A DNA stretch of 64,000 nucleotides from Branchiostoma floridae. Lineage: Eukaryota > Chordata > Leptocardii > Amphioxiformes > Branchiostomatidae. The notes beneath the pieces are model-generated. The model ran no database searches. It saw nothing but the letters and a program-made list of their open reading frames with translations, and was not told the DNA's origin. The translations under genes were made by a program, and so were the position numbers. Below are positions 12,101 to 23,500 of this stretch, piece by piece. The stretch spans positions 13,137,075 through 13,201,074 of the forward strand of contig NC_049986.1 in the NCBI RefSeq assembly GCF_000003815.2, in the 5' to 3' direction. The stretch's first letter is position 1, and every line of letters begins with the position of its first letter.

Positions 12101-13174
12101 GGTTTATAACAGCAAATTGGGTTCTTTGGTCAATATTGGGTAATTCTTTGGTCAGTTTTGGATACAAATGTAAGTCCTTCCTAATTCAACTTTTCTGTGA
12201 TGCAGTGTTGAATTTTCTTGTCCACGATCAGTTCTGTCATAGCTTTCCTAAAAATTGAACCAGAAAAAATTGTGCAATACATGTTCCTTTTTTAGATCAC
12301 ATGACATTTTCATGCATATCCATCTGTCCCTACAGGTGTTCGCCAACAGTGAGCCCAACAGCCTGCAGTATCCCATAGTACAGGTACCTAATCCTTATTA
12401 CAATAACAAAGAACTTATGCCAATTCCATAGCTCCTCAACACATACTAGTACTATGCATCAACACTCGTATAATTGTCGTAGTGCTAATTGGCTTTGATG
12501 TCATAACATCATCATATATCATCATGTATAGCTTACGTTTAATGTATAAAGGTGGAAAATAGCACTTCTTTTGAGCAGGATTGTAGATGTAAGTTGTTCC
12601 TGTTTTTTTCCAGCCGTCTGTGTGTATGCTGACTCCTGATCTCCTGATCAGATATGGCAGGGACCCAAATGCACAGTAAGTGAAGCTCACATGTTTTGGC
12701 TTTATCCGGAGAATATGGGGGTTAGTGTTACTTTTTGACTGCCTTGTAGCTTTCCAATGATGTATCATGTCTCCGGTTTTACATGACAAGAAATACTGTT
12801 TGTAGCAGTGGAACTTAAATTAGCAGCAACCAAATCTCATCACCTCAACTGGAATTTTTGGATGAAACACCTGAGTCAGGAACAAACTTAAGTGAATTCT
12901 TGGCTATGGAAAGATTTTCTGAAGTCAAAGTTTTGGGGCTCAAACATGGGTTTTGATCAAGCAAGTTGTAACATGAACCTTTATTATAACCAACGTTTGC
13001 CTTTGTTGCGCTTCATTATGATACATGTACTCATGTTGTCTAACCATCCTGTATGTGTTCCATAGGGAGCGTATCCGCAGGGGACTGCAGCAGATGTGTA
13101 CCTACCTGAACCAGCTGGTACAGTGTGCGAATTTCATCTATCCTGAGGCCAGCAAGAACAACTGGTTACAATAG
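124..13174 (+). CDS. SWT1: SWT1-like RNA endoribonuclease, WW + PIN domains, 16 coding exons
   Basis: Exons: 124-294, 2838-2954, 3423-4871, 5277-5429, 6309-6537, 7180-7382, 7863-7957, 8453-8535, 9243-9393, 10122-10269, 10666-10739, 11168-11320, 11790-11874, 12336-12383, 12614-12675, 13066-13174; they sum to 3330 nt (1109 aa plus stop). Exon 1 encodes a WW domain (LPPGW, YYFN, TW..P). Exon 3 encodes a long polar linker with a Gln run and the PIN start with acidic motif [13 protein letters not shown]; the PIN fold continues through exon 4 and exon 5 ([21 protein letters not shown]). Exons 7-16 match the C-terminal region of SWT1 ([17 protein letters not shown]). SWT1 is known in yeast as a nuclear endoribonuclease in mRNP quality control; that role here is inferred. 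Uncertain points: the frame is open upstream of 124 behind a likely acceptor at 85-86, so the protein may begin outside the window; exon 6 could instead end at 7250 at an in-phase GTGAGC donor; the exon 2 donor is weak but the following sequence is repeat. Confidence 0.93.
1710..1922. mobile_element. MITE with TACTGTAAATGCA terminal inverted repeats
   Basis: The left end TACTGTAAATGCA is mirrored by TGCATTTACAGTA at the right end. The arms continue with GTTTGCGG-type sequence and the interior repeats GCGAAC/CGCGAAC words. It is about 213 bp, has no ORF and lies in SWT1 intron 1. This is the layout of a non-autonomous DNA transposon; the superfamily was not determined. Confidence 0.75.
2428..2510 (-). 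mobile_element. Retroelement 3' tail with (ATTC)n end
   Basis: The stretch runs from an (AATG)n microsatellite into sequence reading, on the - strand, CAGGTCAC-complement, CCCAGTGTGGCAAAAATGTG and AAAGGTCTTCATTCATTC. The same tail occurs in the opposite orientation at 41357-41440, and a diverged copy lies at 57345-57415. A conserved tail ending in a short tandem repeat is typical of CR1-like LINEs or SINEs that use their 3' ends. Family assignment is inferred. Confidence 0.6.
2957..3130 (+). repeat. Interspersed repeat, 5' part, flanking SWT1 exon 2
   Basis: It begins TTACTTTGGCCAAGAAAGTTAT, followed by a TGTGTG run and then 'ATAACTTGAGAA' and 'GATACTTGGTAGGTGGGTAGGG' blocks. The same order of blocks occurs at 24797-25000 and, more diverged, at 10878-11110. 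Because the repeat starts just after 2954, the open frame that runs on past 2954 is repeat rather than exon. This decides the exon 2 donor of SWT1. Confidence 0.6.
5565..5745 (+). repeat. Intronic duplicate of the end of SWT1 exon 4 and its flank
   Basis: Sequence 5565-5609 repeats the last ~45 nt of exon 4 (GAACTGCCACCCCAGGGTCA..., ending CACAGGAG) including the GTGGGG donor at 5610. The downstream intron flank is also copied: 'ttccatgaattgtca', 'cagaatgtt' and 'gctcaaagcagcatgt' recur in diverged form up to about 5740. This is a tandem duplication of roughly 180 bp in SWT1 intron 4 that gives a decoy donor. Confidence 0.75.
5881..6125 (+). repeat. Three intronic copies of the SWT1 exon 5 acceptor region
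   Basis: Starts near 5881, 5972 and 6072 each read CCAG, then GG(G/C)TCTGTAA(A/G)GCTG, GTAG(G/C)CTT and a 'ACTGGTATCCTCAGCATAT' block. The real exon 5 begins the same way at 6309. The unit is about 90-100 bp and carries the polypyrimidine tract, the AG and the first ~25 coding bases. Only the copy at 6309 continues into PIN-domain coding sequence. Confidence 0.75.
6126..6245. repeat. Inserted fragment with (TTCAG)n end
   Basis: A run of TTCAG units at 6120-6143 is followed by ~100 bp that interrupts the exon 5 acceptor minisatellite; the array resumes at about 6246. The short tandem run at one end suggests a retroelement tail or a template-slippage insertion. I do not recognise the family. 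Confidence 0.4.
6560..6838. mobile_element. hAT-like MITE with 8-bp target-site duplication
   Basis: The ends are CATCCTCCTACGCA and TGCGTAGGAGGATG, inside inverted arms of about 80 bp (the arms share ACATCCA...GCC and CCTGCTCTTTCAAC). The element is flanked on both sides by TGGGAACT (6552-6559 and 6839-6846), an 8-bp duplication. It is 279 bp, non-coding, and starts ~20 bp downstream of the SWT1 exon 5 donor. The 8-bp duplication suggests the hAT superfamily, but the CATCC end is not the usual CAGxG, so that is tentative. Confidence 0.8.
8096..8210. repeat. Interspersed repeat copy in SWT1 intron 7
   Basis: Blocks CAGGTAATAAGA(T/C)G and AAAATCATATCCAGTTGCTTGAG flank an internal inverted segment (TGATTTTGGAATCAT... 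and ATGATTCCAAAATCATAT). A second copy with the same two end blocks is at 11512-11590 in intron 12. Two dispersed copies with shared ends indicate a small mobile repeat. Confidence 0.5.
9480..9782 (+). repeat. 13-bp polypyrimidine minisatellite, ~23 copies
   Basis: Tandem CCCTCCCTTCTTT units (period 13) run almost without variation, with one T-for-C change near 9763. The array lies in SWT1 intron 9. It is open in several frames because 13 nt is read as a 39-nt, 13-residue repeat. The long open frames here are therefore artefacts. The perfect polypurine/polypyrimidine tract could form triplex DNA. Confidence 0.97.
10878..11110 (+). repeat. Diverged interspersed repeat in SWT1 intron 11
   Basis: It starts TTACCTCCATGAAAAATGG, followed by a GTGTGT run, 'CAAATAGCTTAAGTACCTCTGAATGGAT', 'GATATTTGGAGGGTGGATAGGGAC' and 'TTTGGGCCCCCTTG'. 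The block order matches 24797-25000. It is a truncated member of the same family. Confidence 0.55.
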
Positions 13175-14029
13175 GCAGCTCTAAGAACCAAACTCTTTAA
13201 GTACTTAAAGAAACACATGTTCTTGGCTTACAAAGGTACAACCCTTTGTTGAAATACTTTGATTTCACTAGTTGCCTTTAACATGTGTCCGTATGGTGAT
13301 TATTACTTGGAAGGATGTGAACAGAGCAATCTGGGACCAGTGTGCTTTGTTACCACATCTGCACTTTGAATCTATCTTCGTACTTGACAGTGCAAGTATG
13401 AATCTGGTTGGCCTTTAAGTCAACAAAGAATACTAAGCAGAGATAGAGGAAGGAAAGGCAAAATTTATGTAAGATTTTTGTTCAACTTGTGTGAGAGCAA
13501 ACTTGGATACATTCCAGGCAAATTTGGTGGCATGTAGAGTGGAAATGCTCATGTTGAAGGTTTAATCGTACAACTAGTCATGCCAAACCTTTTCCTGAAG
13601 TGCAATTGTATGGACACAAGTCATAATTGTTGTCTGGAACGTGAGGAAGCAAACTCATGTTCTTCGGGCATCCTGCAATGTGAAGCCACTGTTATGTAAG
13701 CCATATCTTTCAGAAGAAATGAAAGACAACGAAGGGGAAAATTTGGCAATGTAGATTGGTTGGTGTAGATGGCACCAATATTATACAGCTTTGCTGAAGA
13801 TAACATTTTTTGAAGGCGAGAAAGACCTATGTTTCATTGATGAAAGAAGGAAAAAAACTTGGGTACTAGGTGCTTCAACAGTAGAATTGGTCATGATGCC
13901 GCTGAAGAACTGTTAAGCATATTCTGTTTTGCACTCGGTTGTGATCCTTCATTTTCTTCAAATTAGTTTTGTTACAGTGCAAGAGAAAGCTAGAAAGTAG
14001 AAATCAACAGCAGTGTTAGAGGTAGACTC

Positions 14030-14255
14030 AAAATTGGTGTTGATGATTTTTTAGATCATTCAGTTGTCTTAACTTTTGGCTGCACTCCTCACACCTGAAT
14101 GGGTGTGAGTCTGAATGTGTGCCTTGAGATATAACCCAGCTGACTAGACTGTTTCTCACCGGTGTGTTTTCATATGCTTCTGTAAATTACCCGACTCACA
14201 GAACTGTGGGTTGCACTTCTCATATGATTGTTGATGGCTGTTTCTCCTATTTTCT
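14030..14255 (-). pseudogene. Degenerate C2H2 zinc-finger array fragment
   Basis: On the - strand one frame gives a C-X4-C-type finger remnant, YEKCNPQFCESGNLQKHMKTH, beside a disrupted TGEK linker (a 2-nt loss puts a stop after it). A second remnant reads SQLGYISRH and, after another frame change, a third gives CEECSQKLRQLNDLKNH. The spacing of Cys and His pairs and the linkers is that of tandem C2H2 fingers of the KRAB/ZnF type. At least two frameshifts and one stop break it. It sits in the SWT1/SLC22-A convergent interval and is probably a retrocopy or a duplicated fragment. Confidence 0.7.
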
Positions 14256-16112
14256 TAGTGTTAAGTTAAGTACTTTTTTGTAGAAAATACTGTATTCTAA
14301 GATGACTTAAAATCAGCCTTATCTTGCCAATTTTTTCATGTAGCCAAACTTAATGTTACATCATGTTTCTGTTTTGAAGAAGAACCTTTTTTTGTTAGTT
14401 TTTCTTCCATTTTGAAGAATAACACAACAAATGCATGTATTTGCTATGGATATAGTAAACATGTAGTAATTGAAATGTGCCAAAATTTTCAATGTGGATA
14501 TATTCCACTTGATGTAGCTAAGTTGCAATTATTTACAATGTGGAAAGTTATCTCTAGAAAAATGTCAGAACTAGTAGACAGTATTTTTGTCATAAATGGC
14601 AACATTTAATAGTTGTAGTAGTAGTAGTAGTACTATATAAGATTGTTGTCTTACCTTTATTTCCAGACATACCATTGGCTCCTTCCTGACTTTTCCCATT
14701 CCTTTCATTGCTTTCACCCATTTGTGTGCTCCATCTTTCCTGCTTTGCTTCCACACCTCTGTTTTTCTTTGTTGAGTGTTGTTTACTTTTATTTTCGTTC
14801 TTCCTGTTCCTTTTGTGCAATTTTCTCAGGTTTTCACTCTTCTTTTCTCTCTCCTTTCCTTACTTGCACTTTCGCACTTCTTTCTTTCATCTTTTCCTTT
14901 TGCTCTCCCATATTCATTCACTGTCGTCAATCTCACAACTTGCAGATGCCGTTCTTCTCTTTTTCATTCTCCTTTTTAACATGGTGTGGAACCCTATTAT
15001 CTTCAGACTCTCTTTTATCCTCTATTTGTGTAGAGGACGAATGAAAATCTGCAGCTATGATAGGTTTACATACAACATACTTTTTTTCACCCATAATGTA
15101 TCTATTTGCATGTTGTTATCTCCAAGCAGTTGTATGGCAATGCATGCTTGTTTGTTTGTTTGCTTTTGTTCTTAGTTACTTTTTCCATTTGTACCACATG
15201 CTGTATTTTCTCTCTTAGAAGCACACCTCAAATGAAAGCATAGCTGGAGTTTCCAATATCAGATGTGTCAACATTTAAACATGATAAAATTAGTGAGGGT
15301 GGAAAGAAATGTCCGACCATGCCTCTTTTTTTTTAACGTATACTAGAAACATCGTGATCTTTATCTTTTCAGTGTATACAGTGTGCTTCTTATAGATTGA
15401 ATACAGTGTAATAGATATTCTATTGCGCTGGAAGGCCAAAGAAAAAATTTACAACTTGCTATGCCTTTTTCTCAAGTTTAAAAATTTTATATGTTGTATG
15501 GCATTTTGTTCATACATACCTATGCTATCCGTCCAACAGTTACTGTATTAAAGAAATACTAATAGCTGGGCTTACTAATGACATATTATAATGTTGTTAA
15601 TTGTAGAGTATCACATCATAGATCAGTTCAAATAGTATGACAACAAAACAATCTAGTATGTGTTGGTGTTCTTTTTCATGTTGCCTTTTCCAACCTATTA
15701 ACAGGATGTAATTGCAAGTTGCCCAAAACAGCAATAATCCTCCAACGTATATCAGGTTGTCTTATTGTCATACTGTTTTGCCCTTAAGTCTGGATGGAGA
15801 ATATGACTAACTTCTCAGAATAGAACTAACTTCTCACTTCCTACCAATAGATGCTGTACTGTACTATTATTTGACTCAACATTTTATTGTTGCATCTATA
15901 GTGTTTACTAGTAAAAGTTCAAACTCAATAGTTGTAAAACAAAAATAGAGGTAGAAACTGCCCAGTTTATTATGTGCCAGAAATGGAAACTCCATTCATC
16001 ATGTACAGAGAAATAATGTAGTTTGGACCATTGTTGGAAATGATCACATGATCATGTGCCTTTATCAAGAACAAACCATGACAGTTGCTTTGTATGCTTA
16101 TTTTCTTACATA

Positions 16113-16510
16113 TAAGGCCACATCAATTTAATTTGTTGGTTCTCGGATTTCCGCCCCATTTTTTTCCGATTTGAAAAAAAAAAATTTTGTCCCAAGAAAA
16201 ATAATATAGGTTTGCTATTACAGACCTTTAAAAAACCCCATTCCAGGGGCACATACTGCTGATAAACCAATCAGAGCGCTTATTTGCAGTCACATGATCA
16301 GAACAGTGGTATAAAATCGAAGGAAGAGATTCGTTGGATAAATAATGCCATGAAAAGCTGAAAACTTGACTACTTACCTTGTTTTTTTTTGTGTTATATA
16401 AGTTAATCGCAGACTTTTTGCAATTTTTTTTTCTTTTTTTTTTCGACCGACCACCCCAACATTTTTCTGAAAAAATCCGAGAACCAAGAAATTAAATTGG
16501 TGTGGCCTAA
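16113..16510. mobile_element. Palindromic MITE, TAAGGCCACA ends
   Basis: The left end TAAGGCCACATCAATTTAAT...GGTTCTCGGATTT is mirrored by AAATCCGAGAACCAAGAAATTAAATTGGTGTGGCCTAA on the right. Arms are ~40 bp and the element is ~398 bp with T-rich and A-rich inner stretches. It contains no coding frame. It is a non-autonomous DNA transposon of undetermined superfamily. Confidence 0.85.
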
Positions 16511-17525
16511 CGTTAGTACTAATACCCTGTAGTAGAGTAACCCAAATTGTTATATTTTCATACACACATTATATTTTGATGCATAGATTTTCTTCACGTT
16601 AGATTTTCTATTAAACTGCAAGTGGGAAGAACCCACCCAAAATAGTTTGGTTGAGTGATCTGTACATGTACCTGTAAGATTTTGTAGTATTCAGTTATGA
16701 CATGTGTCTTCCTTTTTACTGTTATACAACAATGCAGTAAGGAAGCATTTGTCGGTGTATGTGTGTTGTACCAAATTTATCACGTAGAAAATTCTTCATA
16801 TTGTAAACTGTTATACATTTAGACAATATCAGATGTTCCATGGAAACACTCATGACATTACTGTGATATCCAGTTGAAATATGGAGTTTCCACAACATCC
16901 AAATTAGAAGTTGTCATAATCTGCAGAACACTACACTTATGACAGCATATATTTTATGGTAGCCATCTCTCAACTGATGAAGTCATACCTGCTACTGATT
17001 ACTGATGTCACCTTGACAAAGGAATGGGGTTAGGTCTTATGGGCTTATTACCCCACAAAGGTGCACATACATATACAACCACATGCAGATAGAGGTATCA
17101 TATAGTATATAAATCACCCACATACAGAGGCAAACACACAACCTTAACATGCATATACATACCCATAGACTTGCATACAAACTGCACATGCATTCACACC
17201 AACACCAGAACATTTCCCAATTGATGAGAAGTGTAGGTGTATATACAATGGGTGCTCTCCAGTATCAAGTACTGGCACTGGTGCATTTAATCATTATACA
17301 CAAGATATTTTAGTCACTTAAAGCTGAGGATAAGAAAGTAAAGTTAAATACATGATGATGACATGTCCTTGACTCCCTATACAGTTAAGTTATCAAAGCA
17401 AATGTTTGTTATGTGAAGTGTTGATAAGTTGCATGTTGGCAATTAGACAGGCTTTGAATGCATAAAAACTTGCACTTAATGGAGACCACCCAGCAATTTT
17501 GGCTGACGTCCCTTATCTATATCCT

Positions 17526-20500
17526 TCATGCCTTTGTGTCTTGGACCCTGTCCTCCACCTCAACGTTTCCCTTCTTGAGTTTGAGAGCAGTAAGGGCTGA
17601 GTCTATCATCTTCTTGGTAACGCTGGAATAGAAGAGAGACACAAAATGAACATGAAATTTGTCCGCAAATACTTTATTGCTGGAGAATGACTGAAAATCA
17701 AAACTGGTTCACTCGGCAAATTCAACTGGTCAATAGTGCCCCGAAACTTCGAAAGTTATGTTATTTCTTGGTTGTGAGTAAAGAACTTTTTTTGCCGGGG
17801 CGCCGCAGGCGCCCGGCTTTGTCCCCGGTTTAATGGTTCGTCCTTGGATGGGTCTGCTATGGTCGCAAAATGTACCGTGCGTTTTTACGACAATTCTCAG
17901 CCCTTCTCAGCCCTTCAAATAAACGCAATGTACCGTGCGTTTTTACGACAATTCTCAGCCCTTCTTAGCCCTTCAAATAAACGTTGTAAGAATACTGTTT
18001 ATCCATGACCTCTACTCGTACAGAAAACATTGCAGCGCTCATTAGCAAAGTCTAGGAAAGGAAAATGTTTCTTGATTTGCAGTAAAACACTGGTCATGTA
18101 ACATTTGAGGAGTTGTCGTTAAATCGCACGGTTCATTTTGCGATAGCGTTGACGGGTCCGGGTATTTAGCGGAATAACCCGGAATAACCCGGAATAACCC
18201 GGAATAACCTTAATAAAGGATGAAAGCTACCGAAATACAGTGTGCTTTGATAAGTTAAGATCGCAGAATGCAATATTTTGGCATAAAATAATGTATATAT
18301 GGCCATGGGAACAAGAAATATTACGGTTATTCCGGGTTATTCCGGGTCATTTCGGGTTATTCCGGTAAATACCCTCACGGGCGTTGACGGTGCGGAGGAG
18401 GTGAGATTTTTATCGTACAGAAATTGGTACAGTTTGTAAAGTTATCTTTCTGGAATTCGGATGTATTAAAATATAACATTACATTCTAAGGCGTAGTGTC
18501 ATGTGAGTAAAATGAGCACGACATTTGACGAAAGATTTTGTGGAGGGTATACAGTCAAGTTTATTGTGCAACGATTGGAACAGTTTACGTGCGGGTGGGA
18601 GGGGGGCGTGCGTCTATATATGCAGCTGCAGGAGGTCCTGCAGGACATTTTCGATCGTAAGAGTAACGTACAATTTGAAAAGATAGTGATCATGAATTCG
18701 GACACATTGAAACATATTTCCAAGGAACGGTATATAGTTTTTTTAGTAAAACCAGTGTGTGGGGATTGACGAGAATTTAGATAGTTTAATGGTGCACTGT
18801 GCTTGAGCCGATGCGAGGCATTATGCAGGGCATTTTTGATTGTAAAAATATCGTACAAGTTGAAAAGATGGATCGGATTCTAATACATTAAAACATACAT
18901 TTCCAAAGAATAGTAGAAAACAACGGATTGTAGCTAACTGTTAAACAATCAGCAAAGCAGTTGGCAAGATGTCACACCTGAACTTTTGTAGATTTTTGCT
19001 TTTTGTTGGTACTAGTAAGATGTTATGTGATCAAGACAATATTTTCTTTCTGTTTCAGTGACGCCTTAGACTGTTCTCTGCTATATATACAAGTGACACA
19101 GTAATATACAGAAACTTACAGCTAGCAAAAGTCTGTACTCAATAAGATTTTACACAGTACACATTTATACTTCTTCTGCTGAAATCTACGCATTACATTT
19201 TGCATCCAACCAAAGAGGTTTGAAAGAGAGTCCTTGATCCAACCAAATTAGACCTTGAGACCTATTAACAGATCATTGATCACTGTGCATTTTGCACATA
19301 CCAGACTCAATCGTGCCACTGAGCACTGCATTTTGCACACACCAGACCAATTGTGCCACTGAGCACTGTGCATTTTGCACACACCAGACCTATCGTGCCA
19401 TTGAGCACTGTGCATTTTGCACACACCAGACCTATCGTGCCATTGAGCACTGTGCATTTTGCACACACCAGACCAATCGTGCCATTGAGCACTGTGCATT
19501 TTGCACACACCAGACCAATCGTGCCATTGAGCACTGTGCATTTTGCACACACCAGACTCAATCGTGCCACTGAGCACTGTGCATTGTGCAAATAAAGTCA
19601 AGCAAAGAACACATATATTGTGAACAATGTGTGAATCTATTTTATCGGGAAAATACCACCAAGGTGACATCATTTTCAGTGGAGATAATAGAGGCAAACA
19701 ATGCACTGCAAATGCTTTAATGGCAGTTGTTAACCACAGTACTTGCAGACAAGCAATTACCTGGACAAGTACAGACCTTGATGGTGTACTTTTTCAAGGA
19801 GATGCACTATACACCTACATAAAACCATCACTAAGATCTGGTGTGGAGTTCCTCTCCGTTGATGATATTCCAGACTATTTGCAACTTTACAACAATACTG
19901 TACGTGTATCAATAAAAGAGTCTTACACTGGAGACATATTTGCCACAGAAGCAGTCTATCCTTATTACACCTTAAAGAAAGCCCTAGAAGCAGCATTTGC
20001 TGAATCCAACACTTGTCTTTTCATAACAGCACATGGAATAACTGGTTCAACAGTAGCATTGTTGCACGCTGATAACAAGTATTTTGTTTATGACTCACAT
20101 GCCAGAAGTCCCATAACAGCATTGCCAGATAGCCATGGCACTTCTACTTTAAGCATGCACAGTTCAAACAGCAATCTAGTTTCATTCTTGCAACAACTTA
20201 ACTGGAACACAACATGCAATTTTGAGGTTGTCCCAGTACAAGCAGAAAATGTTTTCTTATCAGTTGAACCTACTGGTATACACATTATCAATCTGACTAG
20301 CAATGTTTCTTCTATGATTGAGTCAGAAAACTGCTTTCAAGTTCAACAACAACACACATACACCTTGGTTAAACCAGAGTTTGTATCTACGAAAGAGAAC
20401 CTACAACAACCAAACACAGCATTTCCATTTGCACCACATTGTAACCAAAGTACTGGGAAAAACATTGTGCCATGCACCACAAGCAAACATCCAAGTGCTA

Positions 20501-23500
20501 TGCCAGAGAACAGGAATGAAGGCCTCTTGAATCAATTAGTAATGTCACCAAATGCAGCATCAAATTTAAATGATAAAAAAGTGCAAGGTCTTGCAATCCA
20601 AAGCGCAATATGCAAGGACAAACAAGAAAAACAAACCTATCAACAGAAGACAGAGAGTCTTGCAGAACAAAGAACATCATACAAAGCAAAGAAAGCAAAT
20701 GAGACCTGTGAGCAGAAGAAAGAACGACAATGCACATCCGGGACCTCTTCCCGCCTTTGGCTGTGGTCTCGCACCGGAGTTTCTTTTACGATTTTTATAT
20801 CCGGCACACAGCGCACACAAGGGATACAATTCCGCCCACAAAAGTACGCCGGAAAATCCAATTATACCAGTGAACAAAGGTTTCCAGCCAACTTCCCATA
20901 GATTTTAGATATAAACTTCTAGTTTAATAATGATGCACATTTTACTGGAACACAACATGAAATTTTGAGGTAGTCCTTCCAAATGCGCCCCGGCCAGCTT
21001 TTTTTAAAAGCTTTCTTGTTTCATATCATTCAACATGAACTATACTCAGTGACCAATAGATATAATAATTATTGCCCGTTGTACTTATCTCTCTCAATAG
21101 ATTAGGATTTTTTTCAAGCGTAGCAAAATTTAATGTCCTTAATACTATAATAGCTCAGTTACAAGATCATGCTCTTCTTCAAACACGTCTATCAGACACT
21201 GAACGTTTTAAGTACATCAAAAACAAATTCTGTACAGCTTTTATTAAAAGACTCACCCCCTCCCAAACTCCTCCCCATCCTCCAGAGTCTGCGGCAGTTG
21301 CAGACCTTTAGTCTCGGGCAGCAGCATGCACAGCAGCCCGGCCAGGATGGTCATGATGCTGAACAGCAGGTAGGGTGCAGGGCGCCACACATCCGCTAGG
21401 AGCCATAGGAAGGGCGAGATGGTGGCGCCAAAACGGGCGGCCATGGAGGAGGAACCCATACCGGTGTTTCTGAAATGGCATTGTCAGCAAGATTAGCCTC
21501 TTTAGCAGGGTACTGATGTTCAACCTGACGACAGGCCATGATATGCCCCCAAAAGCCTAACCCGTATGCCTACTAATGCTCCCGTTACATTTCAAAATCC
21601 GGACCCGATCGGGTAGTTTTTGAAAAGTAAGTAATAAAGCATGCAAAACGGTAAAAAAAAAGAAGGTAAAACAAATAGACATGGCCATACATGTACGTCG
21701 TGTACACTCCTTGATTGACACTTTTATTTTCCGTTCCCGCATCCCGACTGGGTCCCGGTTTGGAAATATGAACCGTAGCATCAGCTATTTCGGAGGCTAC
21801 AACAAGATAGCGGTTTCTTTTTTTTCTTTCGACCTTTCGTGTCTGCACCTCTATATGAGATGAAGATTTGTTCAACACAACTTGCATATTTCTCTAAAAT
21901 GAAACTGTTGTTTTTCATTCCATACCTTTTCTCAAACCATGTCAAACAAGGAACTGCAAGATCTAGGGAGCTTGGTTTTGCCTCAGAGATAGAATATAAA
22001 GGCCGGTCCAAATGATTCTGTTCTTCTACATGATCATCATCATCATCATCGGTCGACGTGCTTACAAACGATGGGATTATACCGCCCCTTACTGGGTGAC
22101 ATACTCTTTCGTTGGCTAATTACAAGACATGGATGCGCCAGGTCTCCCGTTCTTCTACATTTCACATTTTACGCTCTAAACGTACCTGACAACAGTAGGG
22201 AAGAGCTCTATGGAGTAGATCATGATACCCTGAAACCCTCCGGTGATGCACAACTTAGACAGCATCGCTACAGCCACACGGCTGTCACCTGGTGAAGACA
22301 TGCGCCAACATGTCCCGTCAAATCACGTTTTGGAAGAAAGCGTATAATAGCAACGTATCATTTCTGACAAGAAACTACTGTACTGAATTCTAGTTCATGT
22401 AGTTTCTTGTCAGAAACGTTCGTAGAAAAATAAAAGCAGAAAGGAAAAAGAAGTCATGATCATTCCGGCCACGAACCGTCAGTTCTGAATACTTCCATTT
22501 TGTTACTAGGGCGGAGAAGATTAGACAAGTAGTTTAACGTTATACATATTGTGCAAATTTTGCCTTTGCAGGGCAAGACCTGGGAGCGAGATTGACCTCT
22601 GACCTGGTGGGAGGACGGTGACAATTATGAGTCCCAGGCCCGTCAGGAACAGGTAGGTGAAAACTGGGATCTTCCGCCCGAATCTGCAGTGTAACAAAAA
22701 CGACGTCGATCATCATTTGAGATATTCAAAGTCCAAAGTTAATGATTGGTTTGGCGGAAATTTAAAAACACCAGCAATGCACACATGGACATATAAGACG
22801 TCAACCTTTTCATTATACCAGTCTCGTGTAACACTGTATCCCGCCTCACATCCTGTCACTCAAACACGTAGACCTAATACAATACCTCCTTTTCCTCGTA
22901 GGTAAAAGCGCCCCCTCACCTCTCCTGTAGGTACAGCAGGGACAGGTAGCCGGGGATCTCCATGATGGAAGAGATAAGGAAGTTGAGGTAGATGTTTCCG
23001 CTGAGGTCCGTGATGTTTAGGGAGAAGCCGTAGAATACCAGACTGCACGTGAACCTGAACGGTCGCAAACAGGTGAGTGTGGAAATATTCTCCACAATTA
23101 TAAGGAATTCATAACAATTTTATCAATATATACTTTGCCACTTTCACGAATTTTTATCAGTATTCGTTGTGATTGAGACAATGATGTTAAGTCGTTAACG
23201 TTAAGTCGGCAATTTAGACAAAGTTGCACCAATTTACATTTAGTAACAGCTTGTCTAGTATAGTAAACTTTACCTCTAGCAATTCCTTTTCACCTTGAAG
23301 CTCACAACTGTTTCCGGTTTGGTATTTAACTATTCTGCAAGTTTTATTATTTCAATACCCTCTCTCGTCCCTAAAGTAGTCATATTTGTAAGACAAGACA
23401 TCACGTGATCCTTACCAGACGTAGAAGCACTTGAATGACCTCATCCTCATGTTGGGCGTGCGCAGTAAGTCTACGATGCTGTACTTTCTAGAAGCCTCTT

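Larger units (their letters stand above)
13175..17525. other. Region between SWT1 stop and SLC22-A stop: 3' UTRs and noncoding DNA
   Basis: SWT1 and SLC22-A are convergent, so this 4.35 kb must hold both 3' ends. It contains a degraded zinc-finger fragment (~14030-14255), an AGT run near 14615, a T/C-rich stretch at 14650-15010 and a palindromic MITE (16113-16510). I see no exon with family similarity. Open frames in the T/C-rich stretch are low-complexity artefacts. Confidence 0.6.

Noticed and set aside
14643-15175. Overlapping frames of 67-155 codons rich in Phe, Leu and Ser
   Set aside because: They come from T/C-rich low-complexity DNA, overlap in several frames and show no conserved motif.
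19248-19706. Repetitive open frames on both strands
   Set aside because: Product of a 42-bp tandem repeat whose length is divisible by 3, so all frames repeat; no domain.
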